This document shows, in pieces, positions 1-6,325 of a DNA stretch of 12,007 nucleotides. Positions within the stretch are counted from its first letter, which is position 1. Every line of letters starts with the position of its first letter. Source of the stretch: Pavlovales sp. CCMP2436 (taxonomy: Eukaryota > Haptophyta > Pavlovophyceae > Pavlovales); assembly GCA_026770615.1 (NCBI GenBank), contig MU631435.1:227872-239878 (forward strand), given 5' to 3'. Position numbers and translations under genes: made by a program. The notes beneath the pieces were generated by a model. The model was given only the letters and a program-made list of their open reading frames with translations. It did no database searches and was not told the DNA's origin.

Positions 1-45
1 AAATAAATGAACCTGCTGCTGAAGATGAGGTTGCTCACACTGGCG
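1..45 (-). repeat. Partial duplicate of exon 5, copy 1
   Basis: It encodes [13 protein letters not shown] and keeps a GT donor (CAG|GTTCAT). A GCTGCAG acceptor-like site lies at 51-57 on the minus strand. Confidence 0.75.
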
Positions 46-230
46 GCGTGCACGGAATAAGTCTGCAGCCGCGAATAGGTTTAACCCCCCCCCCAACACG
101 CCCCCGTATTCCCCAAAACACATATAGAGTACCATACCAATACTAATACTAAAAAAATAGAAGTAAGAATAAACATAATAAATGTAATAATCATAATAAT
201 CATAGTAATCATAATAATCACAAATAAAAA

Positions 231-281
231 AATGCAACTGCTACTAAAAATGAGGTTGCTCACACTGGCAGCGTCCATTGT
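231..281 (-). repeat. Partial duplicate of exon 5, copy 2
   Basis: It encodes [14 protein letters not shown] with four synonymous and no amino-acid changes relative to exon 5. Its donor GT is lost by one substitution (AGCAGTTGC). Confidence 0.8.
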
Positions 282-361
282 TCGAATAGGTATACCCCCC
301 TCCACCCCCCCCACGCCCCCGTTTTCCCCTAAAAAAGATATATATAATAAATCAAACGCAC

Positions 362-448
362 CTGCTACTGAAGATGAGGTTGCTCACACTGGCGGCATCC
401 ATTGCCTGCAGCAGCTGCAACGTGCCCACTGTGATGTTTTGGAAGTAC
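362..448 (-). CDS. Epimerase exon 5: catalytic Ser region, last exon in window
   Basis: This 87-nt exon completes K293, then encodes [16 protein letters not shown] and [12 protein letters not shown], ending with AG of the next codon. N297 and the following GT match the conserved NxxGT helix; FSSS carries the catalytic hydroxyl. Donor AGCAG|GTGCGT. Its 3' end is repeated at 231-281 and 1-45. Confidence 0.86.
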
Positions 449-2037
449 CTGGGAGGAGGAGAGGGAAAGGGGGGGGGCGGGGGCAGAGAGAGTAGCGGGC
501 AGTGAGAAAAGCAATTCTTACCATCTTACAGCCAGGGGTTAGCAGGCAGTAGGCAGGAAGCGGACAGCAGGCAGGCAGCGGGCGCGGCGGAGCGGGGAGG
601 AGGATGGGGAGGAGGGGGAGGAGGAGGAGGGAGAGGTGGAAGGAAGGGGGGGGGGTTCCTATCAATTTTACTGCATAATAAAAGTGATTTCTTCTTCGTG
701 CACTTCATGTGGGCAGCGGGCAGCGGGCAGCAGGCAGTGGGCAGCAGGCAGTGGGCATTGGGCAGTGGGCAGCAGGCAGCGGGCAGTGGGCAGGAGGCAG
801 CGGGCAGCGGGCAGCAGGCAATGGGCAGCGGGGTAGCGATTACTTGTCGGGGGACTTCATCGATTCGCCGACGTAGGCGTTTCCTGCGAAGTGAACAACC
901 GCCTCCACACCTACATTCACATGTGATATATAAAAAAAGAAACTAAGTGATTATTTGACTTTTTTTAATCTTTATTCGTTATAAAAAAATTTATGTTTTC
1001 GGTATAATCAAATCATTCTAAACTATAGATGTAAATGTGTTATAATCACTTAGTTTGTTCAGCACACGAGGTGTAAGATAGTGCATGAGACGACCAATGC
1101 GCTAACCCTCCCATGTCATGCCCGTACGCCTTCGAGCTGCAAGTCGGGGGACGATAAAAGAAATATTATTAAAAACACACCTCTCTCGCGCATCAGAACT
1201 GCCATTGCTTCCGGCTCAGCCAGGTTCTAATGGGACGGGGGTGGGGGAGTCAGGCTCAGCCAGGTTCTAGGGGGGGGAGGGGAGGGTAGGTTTAGGGGTA
1301 GATAATACATAAGAAATGATAAATGATAAATAATGAATAACACAAAAACAAAACAAAATCGGCCTGTCTATCTGCGGAATATGAATTCTCCTACAAAATT
1401 GGCCTGTCTATCTGCGGAATATGAATTCTCCTACAAAATCGGCCTGTCTATCTGCGGAATATGAATTCTCCTGAATCTCGCACTAGCATTGCCCTATTTA
1501 TTCTAATTATTCCATTTATTCCGTGTCGCTGTGTCACCAGCTGCCCATAGCCAATAGGGCACATAGTAATAAATAAATCTTAATATGAAACATACATCAA
1601 ATCGCTCCGCTCACGCCCTGCAATGCTGAGCCACCCGCACTTGACTGTCCTATTTCCTATTTCCTATTTCCTATTTCCTATTTCCTATTTCCTATTTCCT
1701 ATTTCCTATGTGCCGCATCTATCCGTGTCACTGTGTCGCCGCTGCACACTAAGCTTGCCATGCCTGGTGCGAGTGACAGTAGTGCGTAAGCGCGCTAGTT
1801 TTTTTTTTTTTTTTTGCCCAGTCGTGTTCACTCATAAGATGCTTAGGTAGACATTAGAAAAGAGGTGTGCAGAACTGCTTAAAATACTAAAAGTCGGTGC
1901 ACACCGTAAGACAATCCCATGGGTCTATATAAATGAAGGAATGAATATTTATACCTATATCTACATTTATATACTTACACACACATATATATATACACGC
2001 ACATGTATCTTATATATATAAATAAATATATATATAA

Positions 2038-2069
<32 letters not shown>

Positions 2070-2203
2070 GTGTGTATATGCATATGTGTGTATATGCATA
2101 TGTGTGTATATATACATATGCATATACACATATATATATATATATATATCTTATATGTATGTATATATGCCAGCTTGTATTCCTATCATAAATATATTTG
2201 TAT

Positions 2204-2237
<34 letters not shown>

Positions 2238-3614
2238 TATATAGATATAGATATAGATATAGATATCTATATCTATATCTATCTATATATAATGTATATG
2301 TATATACAGCCAGCACACACCTGCTTCACAAACAGGAAGTCGGTGTCTTTCGCAACCTCGGCCAAGTCGTTTAGGCGCAGCACAGTATCCCAGCTCGAAC
2401 GGCTCATGTCATCGATTGCAGTCACCTGCGCGGACAGTCAGAGCGGACAGTCGGAGCGAACAGTCAGAGCGAAGAGTCAGAGCGGACAGTCAGAACGAAC
2501 AGTCAGAGCGGGCAGTCAGAGCGGAAAGTCAGGGATGGGCAGGCGGAGGAACAGAGGGGATTTGGGGTGCGCGGGTCATTGCATTGCAGGCATCTGCTAG
2601 AACAGACCGGCAGAAACAGGGGGTGCAGGTAAGCAGTGGGTGCAGACGGGCAGAGAAAGAGGGAGGGAGGGAGAGAGAGAAGTAGTTGAGTAGAATTTAG
2701 TCGTAGTAGGAGTATAGTAGGTTAGTTAGCATTTTAGTCGTAGTAGGAGTATAGTAGGTTAGTTAGTAGGAGTATAGTAGGTTAGTAGCATAGTAGTAGA
2801 GTAGCGTATTAGTATTCTGATCAGAATTCAAATTATTAGACCCTGCTGCTGTCCCTCCCATGTCATGCCCGTATGCCTTCGGGCTGCAAGTCGGGGGACG
2901 ATAAAAGAACTATTATAAAAAAAAAGCTGCTTAGGCTTGGGTCTGGGCACCTACCTTGTACCCGCCTTTGTCCAAGAGCAAAAGCGCAAAGTGCGATCCG
3001 ATGAAGCCAGCTGCCCCCGTGATCAGCACCGACTTGGGCGAGACCGCCTGGATCGGCCGCGGCACGAAGGCAGGGCGCGGCGCGACCAGCGGGGGCGCGA
3101 CTGGCGCAGGCTTGACCGCGGCGGGCGTTGCCTCTGGATGGTCGCCGCGGTCGCCGCGGAGGCGGTCACGGAGGTAGGCGCGCTTGTCAAACTTGGTGCC
3201 ACGCATCGACCGCTTGTCCGGCCTGGCGACGAGCAGCTCGAGCTTGCGCGAGTTGGTGAGCATGTCCCCGTCCTCCCCGCCCCCCGCGTCCAGCGCCGCC
3301 ATCGCCGCCTCGCGCGCCGAGACAGCCTCGCCCGCGCCGGCGCCGTAGCCTCCGGAGCCGGCCTCGCCCTGCGACTGCAAAATGAGCGTGGGCGTGGCGG
3401 CCGGCGCCACCTTTGACGAGCGGAGCACGGTGGCCCCGAGGACGAAGACCACGCCCAGCAGCAGCGCCACCGCGTACGAGCGCAGACCGCGCGCCTTGTA
3501 GGGTGCGAGCTGCGATGAGCGCCGCTGCTTCGGGTCGTCGCCCTCGGACGAGCCCGCGCGCTCTGGGTCCATTCCGTAGGCAGGGACTCCCGAGCGGTTG
3601 TACAGGTGGGACAT
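362..3614 (-). CDS. Membrane-anchored NAD-dependent sugar-nucleotide 4-epimerase, five spliced exons, 3' end outside window
   Basis: The predicted enzyme inverts C4 of a UDP-sugar with NAD held in a Rossmann fold. Spliced exons 3614-2955, 2425-2321, 1226-1181, 910-844 and 448-362 give 322 codons with intron phases 0, 0, 1, 2 and 2, all GT-AG. Residues 1-45 are cytosolic, about 46-65 form one hydrophobic anchor, about 66-194 are a low-complexity stem, and the catalytic domain starts near 195. Visible motifs are [11 protein letters not shown] (G200, G203, G206), AIDDMSRSS (D225, at the NAD-ribose Asp position), [13 protein letters not shown] (277-287), [13 protein letters not shown] and LIFSSS (catalytic Ser region at 320-322). 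Type II topology resembles plant Golgi UDP-xylose/UDP-arabinose 4-epimerases, while HFAG and FSSS also fit UDP-glucose 4-epimerase, so the substrate is inferred. The YxxxK and C-terminal half would lie left of position 1. The ATG at 3614 was chosen; upstream in-frame extension to 3626 begins only at TTG. Confidence 0.88.
585..658. repeat. Polypurine tract with G runs
   Basis: Almost uninterrupted purines with many GGA units, ending in G10 at 648-657. It could form triplex or quadruplex DNA; on the transcribed strand it is pyrimidine-rich intron sequence. Confidence 0.85.
707..833. repeat. 7-bp minisatellite gggcagc / aggcagt
   Basis: About 18 degenerate heptamer units start next to the exon 4 donor. 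A shorter cluster of the same heptamer lies at 538-585. Confidence 0.92.
844..910 (-). CDS. Epimerase exon 4: HFAG core strand
   Basis: This 67-nt exon gives G271 by splice completion, then [20 protein letters not shown] and D292, with K293 split across the next junction. It aligns with the GalE segment after the third beta strand that packs against NAD. Donor ACAA|GTAATC is non-canonical at -1 but keeps GT. Confidence 0.86.
911..1180 (-). other. Epimerase intron 3 (phase 1, 270 bp)
   Basis: Donor GTGTGTTTTT, acceptor GAATGTAG. Besides the dispersed repeat, the remainder is AT-rich without visible structure. Confidence 0.78.
1106..1170 (+). repeat. 65-bp dispersed repeat, copy 1, ending A-rich
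   Basis: It is nearly identical to 2853-2917 and lies within 10 bp of the exon 3 donor. Read on the minus strand it contains TTCTTTTATCGTCCCCCGAC then TTGCAG, an acceptor-like pyrimidine tract. Confidence 0.65.
1181..1226 (-). CDS. Epimerase exon 3: 46-nt microexon
   Basis: It encodes residues 256-270, [15 protein letters not shown], plus one base. Acceptor CCCATTAG, donor GAGAG|GTGTGT. It supplies the segment that is usually ADLGD followed by a helix in this family; here the acidic residue appears as Asn. The 3n+1 length is exactly what joins phase-0 exon 2 to exon 4. Confidence 0.8.
1253..1269. repeat. Duplicate of the exon 3 acceptor and first codons
   Basis: These 17 bases repeat 1213-1229 exactly, 40 bp away, and carry a second CCCCTAG acceptor plus the first exon codons. 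Splicing here would shift the frame by one and meet TGA after 16 codons. Confidence 0.85.
1353..1472. repeat. 40-bp tandem repeat, three near-identical copies
   Basis: The units start at 1353, 1393 and 1433 and contain ggcctgtctatctgcggaat followed by an EcoRI-like gaattc. They differ by about one base, so the duplication is recent. Confidence 0.95.
1649..1708. repeat. (CCTATTT)n tandem repeat
   Basis: About eight exact 7-bp units. The period matches plant-type telomere repeats but the sequence does not (CCTATTT versus CCCTAAA), so this is an interstitial minisatellite within intron 2. Confidence 0.92.
1799..1815. repeat. T17 homopolymer
   Basis: Seventeen consecutive T lie within intron 2; on the transcribed strand this is A-rich. 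It may be the relic of a retroposon tail, but nothing flanking supports that strongly. Confidence 0.9.
1965..2305. repeat. TA-rich compound microsatellite with a 36-bp perfect palindrome
   Basis: It is made of (TA)n, tatatg, catata and gatata units. Positions 2247-2282 form a perfect inverted repeat centred on gatatc, able to extrude as a cruciform. Long open frames here are repetitive Tyr/Ile artefacts. Confidence 0.92.
2321..2425 (-). CDS. Epimerase exon 2: second beta strand and cofactor-specifying Asp
   Basis: This 105-nt exon has phase 0 at both ends and encodes residues 221-255, beginning [11 protein letters not shown] and ending FLFVKQ. The DD pair follows the strand that in GalE holds the Asp binding the NAD adenosine ribose. 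Acceptor GCGCAG, donor CAG|GTGTGT. Confidence 0.88.
2431..2535. repeat. 13-bp minisatellite, eight copies, at the exon 2 acceptor
   Basis: The plus-strand unit is cggacagtcagag with small variants. On the transcribed strand it reads CTGACTGTCCGCT, so each unit supplies a CTGAC branch-point-like motif and a pyrimidine stretch just upstream of the acceptor at 2426. Confidence 0.88.
2698..2810. repeat. Tandem repeat, unit built on tagtcgtagtaggagtatag
   Basis: Two exact 32-bp blocks (2698-2729 and 2735-2766) are followed by shortened copies with the same tagtaggagtatagtaggtt core. The array lies inside epimerase intron 1. Confidence 0.85.
2853..2917 (+). repeat. 65-bp dispersed repeat, copy 2, ending A-rich
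   Basis: It begins ccctcccatgtcatgcccgt and ends gggggacgataaaagaa followed by an A/T-rich tail. It is nearly identical to 1106-1170, differing at about three bases and one gap. The A-rich 3' end suggests the truncated 3' terminus of a non-LTR retroposon inserted antisense to the gene; this family assignment is inference. Confidence 0.6.
2955..3614 (-). CDS. Epimerase exon 1: signal anchor, stem and nucleotide-binding loop
   Basis: This exon encodes residues 1-220 and is GC-rich. A basic patch (KARGLR) precedes the anchor [18 protein letters not shown], predicting type II insertion with the catalytic domain in the lumen. The stem holds a Gly/Ala stretch and a Pro/Ala/Val stretch ([14 protein letters not shown]). 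It ends at the donor TACAAG|GTAGGTG. Reading through the donor would add only seven codons to a stop at 2931. Confidence 0.88.
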
Positions 3615-3677
3615 GCGCAGCAGCAACCCAGAACACGGCGTGCGCCAACACGGCCGACGTTTGTCCGCTCGCCCAGT

Positions 3678-3690
3678 TCGAGTTTAAAAG
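3678..3690 (-). promoter_or_regulatory. Candidate core promoter motif CTTTTAAACTCGA of the epimerase gene
   Basis: It lies 64-76 bp upstream of the ATG. The same TTTTAAA(A)CTCGA occurs upstream of the CCCH gene. The role as an initiation element is inferred from position and sharing. Confidence 0.45.
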
Positions 3691-3744
3691 TTGAGCGTGA
3701 GTTTATGCAACTGGATGCTGTGGCGAGCCGGCTACCCTGCGGGG

Positions 3745-3903
3745 AGCCGGCTCTTAGAAAGCCCCGCAGGGCCCCCGGGGCCCCCGCCGGAGGCGCCTAT
3801 GTGACTAACATATAACTAACTTGTCACATAGCCCGGGGGCCCACGGGGCCCCCGGGGGCCCACGGAGAATCCCCGTACGTTACGCCTTTTCTAAGAGCCG
3901 GGC
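3745..3903. repeat. GC-rich imperfect hairpin / inverted-repeat element
   Basis: Outer arms gccggctcttagaaa (3746-3760) and ttttctaagagccggg (3887-3902) are inverted. The inner arms ctatgtgac (3797-3805) and gtcacatag (3823-3831) are perfect around a 17-nt loop. Between them are G/C-only blocks of gggcccccggggcccc type. It sits about 130 bp upstream of the epimerase ATG. A small non-autonomous element is possible. Confidence 0.65.
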
Positions 3904-4500
3904 GGGGAGGCGTGGATCTTCGGTCCCGCGCTGCCAGCTGCGCAGCGTCCGTGCTCAGCCCTGTGGTGGAGTGCGAAGGCTATGTAGCACTAATGAATTA
4001 AATTTGTTACTTAAGGGACATGGTTATGTAATTAAGTTATGATGCCACTTCTACCGCCTGGGGCGCAGTTTCTGCGTCCAGGTGGCCTCGGGTGTCAGCG
4101 TCTGAGCATCACTCTTTTGAGTATTAGCGTTACCTTGCGATGAAGCCAAAACACCGACTGAACTTCGAAGCCGCAGGCGATTTTGTTTCGGGTTTGGTCG
4201 AAGATAGGTTCTACTGCGGTGTTTAACCCCCATGGTTAAATAGTTCCGCAAACCATGGTCATGGCACTAACTTTTACTTTAATTTTTGCAAACTCAAAAA
4301 CTTGTCAGAATGCAGCTTGCAAGTCACTCAGGGTGGCTCGGAGACTGGCTTGGGTCCGCCGAATATGCGGCGGCTTTACCGCGCAGACTCCCTCCGCCGC
4401 GCCACGCCTAGGTCGCGGATGTGCAGTTTGGCCCGCAGGCCGGTCAGTCGCAGATCTTCAGGTTCAAAAATGCTGCGTGTATCTGCTTGCTTGTATGGTT
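3904..4500. other. Intergenic stretch with short hairpins, no supported gene
   Basis: It holds a 6-bp stem around aatatg at 4357-4374 (ccgccg/cggcgg), an 8-bp inverted repeat ccatggtt/aaccatgg at 4230-4258, and a stem around 4058-4084 (cctggggcgcag/ctgcgtccagg). Open frames in this stretch are short and show no family resemblance. Confidence 0.5.
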
Positions 4501-4512
4501 GTTATATATATA

Positions 4513-4569
4513 AGCGGCTCAGCATGGTTCAGCAGGTGTTGTTCAGTCACTGGCTTGGTCGACGTCAGG
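4513..4569 (+). repeat. tRNA-like short repeat, copy A
   Basis: agcggctcagcatggttcag continues through to ttggtcgacgtcag. It matches three copies at 7271-7336, 7504-7586 and 7595-7676. CGGCTCAGCATGG resembles a pol III A box, and GGTCGACGTC, about 43 bp on, weakly resembles a B box. SINE-like status is inferred. Confidence 0.55.
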
Positions 4570-4607
4570 CTGAGGTCGAGCGATCGACCCAAACCCTCAT
4601 GCACCAG

Positions 4608-4631
4608 CACTCACACCAAAGGGTGTGAGTG
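4608..4631. repeat. Perfect 10-bp hairpin with AAAG loop
   Basis: cactcacacc and ggtgtgagtg pair around aaag. It lies 39 bp after the tRNA-like repeat; a stable RNA hairpin if transcribed. Confidence 0.8.
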
Positions 4632-4720
4632 TGTGCGCCCCGGCCCCCACGCCCCGCCTCGGCCGCGCCTCGGCCGCTTGTAGGGTTGTACAGTGGGAAG
4701 GGCGCGCGGGTGTAGGGCGG

Positions 4721-4861
4721 CTGTCCGATTGAGACCCGGCCATTAGTTATTAAGCGGGGGCTATAACTAATTACAAATCAGGATGGCGGAGGGGAGATGC
4801 TACCAGAGTGATTTATCGCGAAGGAGAATAAAAAGCAGTTCCCCGGGTCTCTATCGGACAG
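4721..4861. mobile_element. 141-bp MITE-like element with 19-bp terminal inverted repeats
   Basis: ctgtccgattgagacccgg (4721-4739) and ccgggtctctatcggacag (4843-4861) are inverted with one mismatch. A nested 9-bp inverted repeat, attagttat (4742-4750) and ataactaat (4763-4771), lies inside. There is no coding capacity and no clear target-site duplication at these borders. Confidence 0.65.
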
Positions 4862-4918
4862 GTTGGACGGCGCGAGCAAACGCGAGACATTCGATCATGT
4901 TGGGATTGGGATAAGCGA

Positions 4919-5184
4919 AATATTGTCAAAAAAAAAATCCAATATTACAGCGAAGATCTTTTTCCAATATTTTTGCCATATTATTATTGCAATATTCACA
5001 TTGGCAAACTTTAAGCGATACGTCACGAAGATTTTTGTATCATATAATTAACATACATGTACATATTGCGGCGACGATTTTTTGTATGGCTATAGGCAAC
5101 ATATCAAAGCAATATCCTTGCCATATTTACAGTGGGAGGCGGCCAATATAATTTTGAATATATTGGCAAAACAAAAGCAATATC
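4919..5184. promoter_or_regulatory. Cluster of (C/G)CAATAT motifs upstream of the CCCH gene
   Basis: Motifs start at 4939, 4964, 4989, 5109, 5143 and 5177, with an inverted one at 5159-5167 forming a gccaatata/tatattggc stem. The first three are exactly 25 bp apart. Three cgaagattttt-like motifs are interspersed. CCAAT-type regulation is possible, but an old tandem repeat is equally plausible. Confidence 0.4.
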
Positions 5185-5211
5185 TCGCCTAGGGCAATGT
5201 TGGGAGGGCAG

Positions 5212-5224
5212 TTTTAAAACTCGA
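5212..5224 (+). promoter_or_regulatory. Candidate core promoter motif TTTTAAAACTCGA of the CCCH gene
   Basis: It lies 54-66 bp upstream of the ATG and is followed at once by a second tttaaaa. It matches the minus-strand motif at 3678-3690 before the epimerase. Confidence 0.45.
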
Positions 5225-5277
5225 GCTTTAAAAGTGCCGAGAGAAGACTCGTCGAGACGACTCACTTTGCGAGACTC

Positions 5278-6312
5278 ATGTTGCCTGCGCCCAGTTCCGT
5301 CGGCACAGCGGGCCTCGGCGCCGTCGCCCCGGACGCCGCCGTCCAGGTCACGGGCGATGGCGGCGAGCAGGGCGGCGGCCGGGGCCGCGGCGGTTACCAG
5401 GGTCGCGGGCGCGGTGGCTACGAGGGGCGCGGTGGCCGCGGCGCTTACGAAGGGCGCGGGCGCGGTGGGCGCGGCGGCGCCGGCCCGGGCAACCCGCAGC
5501 AGCCGCACTTCGACCGCACGCGCTACAAGACGCAGATCTGCCGCAACTGGAAGGAGCAAGGCCGCTGCAACTTCGGGCCCACGTGCAACTTTGCACACGG
5601 CGACGTGGACAAGCTGAAGGAGTACCAGCAGTTGGCGACGGACCAGGTCGAGACGCAGCAAGTGATGCAGCACCAGATGATGGGCGGAATGGGCTGGATG
5701 GGCGGCATGGGCTACGGCTACATGGGAGGCATGCCCCAGATGGGTGGTATGGGCGCCTATCCGCAAATGGGTGGTGCTCCGATGGGGCAGATGGGTGGCC
5801 AGATGCCGGGCATGGGCGGCCAGATGGGCGGTGGCGCCGTGGCCTACGGCGGTGCCCCAGCGGCCTACGGCGGTGCCCCGGCGGCTTACGGCGGTGTCTC
5901 CCCGGCCGCTTGCGGCACTGCCCCCGCCGCTTACGGCGGTGCCCCCGGTGCCCCCGCATATGGCGGTGCCCCCCCCGCGGCGTACGGCGGTGCCCCCGCT
6001 TACGGTGGCGCCCCCCCGGCGGCGTACGGCGGCGCCCCCCCGGCGGCGTACGGCGGCGCCCCTCCGGCGGCGTACTGCGGTGCCCCCGCTTACGGCAGTG
6101 CCCCCGTGGCGTACGGCGGCGCCCCTCCAGCGGCGTACGGCGCTGGCCCCGCTGCGGCTTACGGCGGCGCGGATCCGCGCGCCGCGGCAAGGGACCCGAA
6201 GGCAATGGAGCCGTGGGCTCGTCCCGCTGAGCCCGACAGGGAGAGGAGCTACGCGCCGCAGCCGCAGCCACAGCACGGCCAGGCGCCTCACGGCTTCTAC
6301 GGGGGTTACTGA
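5278..6312 (+). CDS. RGG-box, single CCCH zinc-finger RNA-binding protein with AAYGGAP repeats
   Basis: A predicted nuclear or cytoplasmic RNA-binding protein of 344 residues, uninterrupted from ATG to TGA. Residues 32-68 are an arginine-glycine box (GRGRGGYQGRGRGGYEGR), a common RNA-binding and arginine-methylation region. One tristetraprolin-like finger follows: YKTQICRNWKEQGRC onward, with C88, C97, C103 and H107 spaced C-x8-C-x5-C-x3-H. A short charged helix (DKLKEYQQL) leads to a Met/Gly-rich segment at 134-185 (MGGMGWMGGMGYGYMGG), then AAYGGAP-type repeats to about 298 and a Gln/Pro tail ending FYGGY. TTP proteins usually have two fingers; this has one. The low-complexity tails suggest phase separation or assembly, by inference. 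Codon use is strongly GC-ending. No specific orthologue or target is recognisable. Confidence 0.88.
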   Translation: MLPAPSSVGTAGLGAVAPDAAVQVTGDGGEQGGGRGRGGYQGRGRGGYEGRGGRGAYEGRGRGGRGGAGPGNPQQPHFDRTRYKTQICRNWKEQGRCNFGPTCNFAHGDVDKLKEYQQLATDQVETQQVMQHQMMGGMGWMGGMGYGYMGGMPQMGGMGAYPQMGGAPMGQMGGQMPGMGGQMGGGAVAYGGAPAAYGGAPAAYGGVSPAACGTAPAAYGGAPGAPAYGGAPPAAYGGAPAYGGAPPAAYGGAPPAAYGGAPPAAYCGAPAYGSAPVAYGGAPPAAYGAGPAAAYGGADPRAAARDPKAMEPWARPAEPDRERSYAPQPQPQHGQAPHGFYGGY

Positions 6313-6325
6313 GTTGTTCCCACAG

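Larger units (their letters stand above)
1..361 (-). other. Epimerase intron 5 with two extra partial copies of exon 5
   Basis: Exon-like copies lie at about 231-281 and 1-45. The spacers share a gaatagg, a C-rich run and cacgcccccgt, so exon end and intron start were duplicated as a unit. An AT-rich stretch at 125-230 is present in only one spacer. The intron continues beyond the window, or the copy at 1-45 is used as an alternative exon. Confidence 0.7.
449..843 (-). other. Epimerase intron 4 (phase 2, 395 bp), GC-skewed minisatellites
   Basis: It contains (gggcagc/aggcagt)n arrays at 707-833 and 538-585 and purine tracts at 585-658 and 449-492. On the transcribed strand the last tract is a long C-rich polypyrimidine run ending CCTCCCAG at the acceptor. 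Confidence 0.82.
1227..2320 (-). other. Epimerase intron 2 (phase 0, 1094 bp)
   Basis: The largest intron seen. It holds a TA-rich microsatellite block (1965-2305), a T17 run (1799-1815), a 7-bp repeat (1649-1708), a 40-bp three-copy tandem (1353-1472) and a duplicated acceptor (1253-1269). Apart from these I see no coding signal in it. Confidence 0.8.
2426..2954 (-). other. Epimerase intron 1 (phase 0, 529 bp)
   Basis: Donor GTAGGTG, acceptor CCGCGCAG. It contains, from its 5' end, a retroposon-like 65-bp repeat (2853-2917), a tagtagg tandem array (2698-2810), a purine-rich stretch (2655-2683) and an 8-copy 13-mer directly next to the acceptor. Confidence 0.85.

Noticed and set aside
1353..1472. 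CRISPR-like three-copy 40-bp repeat
   Set aside because: Units are directly adjacent without unique spacers; it is a simple tandem repeat in an intron.
1649..1708. Interstitial telomere repeat
   Set aside because: CCTATTT does not match the CCCTAAA type or other telomere units I know.
1975..2316. Long Tyr/Ile-rich open frames on both strands
   Set aside because: They are readings of a TA/TATATG microsatellite inside epimerase intron 2.
2937..3694. Arg/Ala-rich frames on both strands over epimerase exon 1
   Set aside because: They overlap a well-supported exon and have no domain likeness.
4051..4251. 66-codon minus-strand frame near the hairpins
   Set aside because: Short, basic, overlaps an inverted repeat, and shows no family resemblance.
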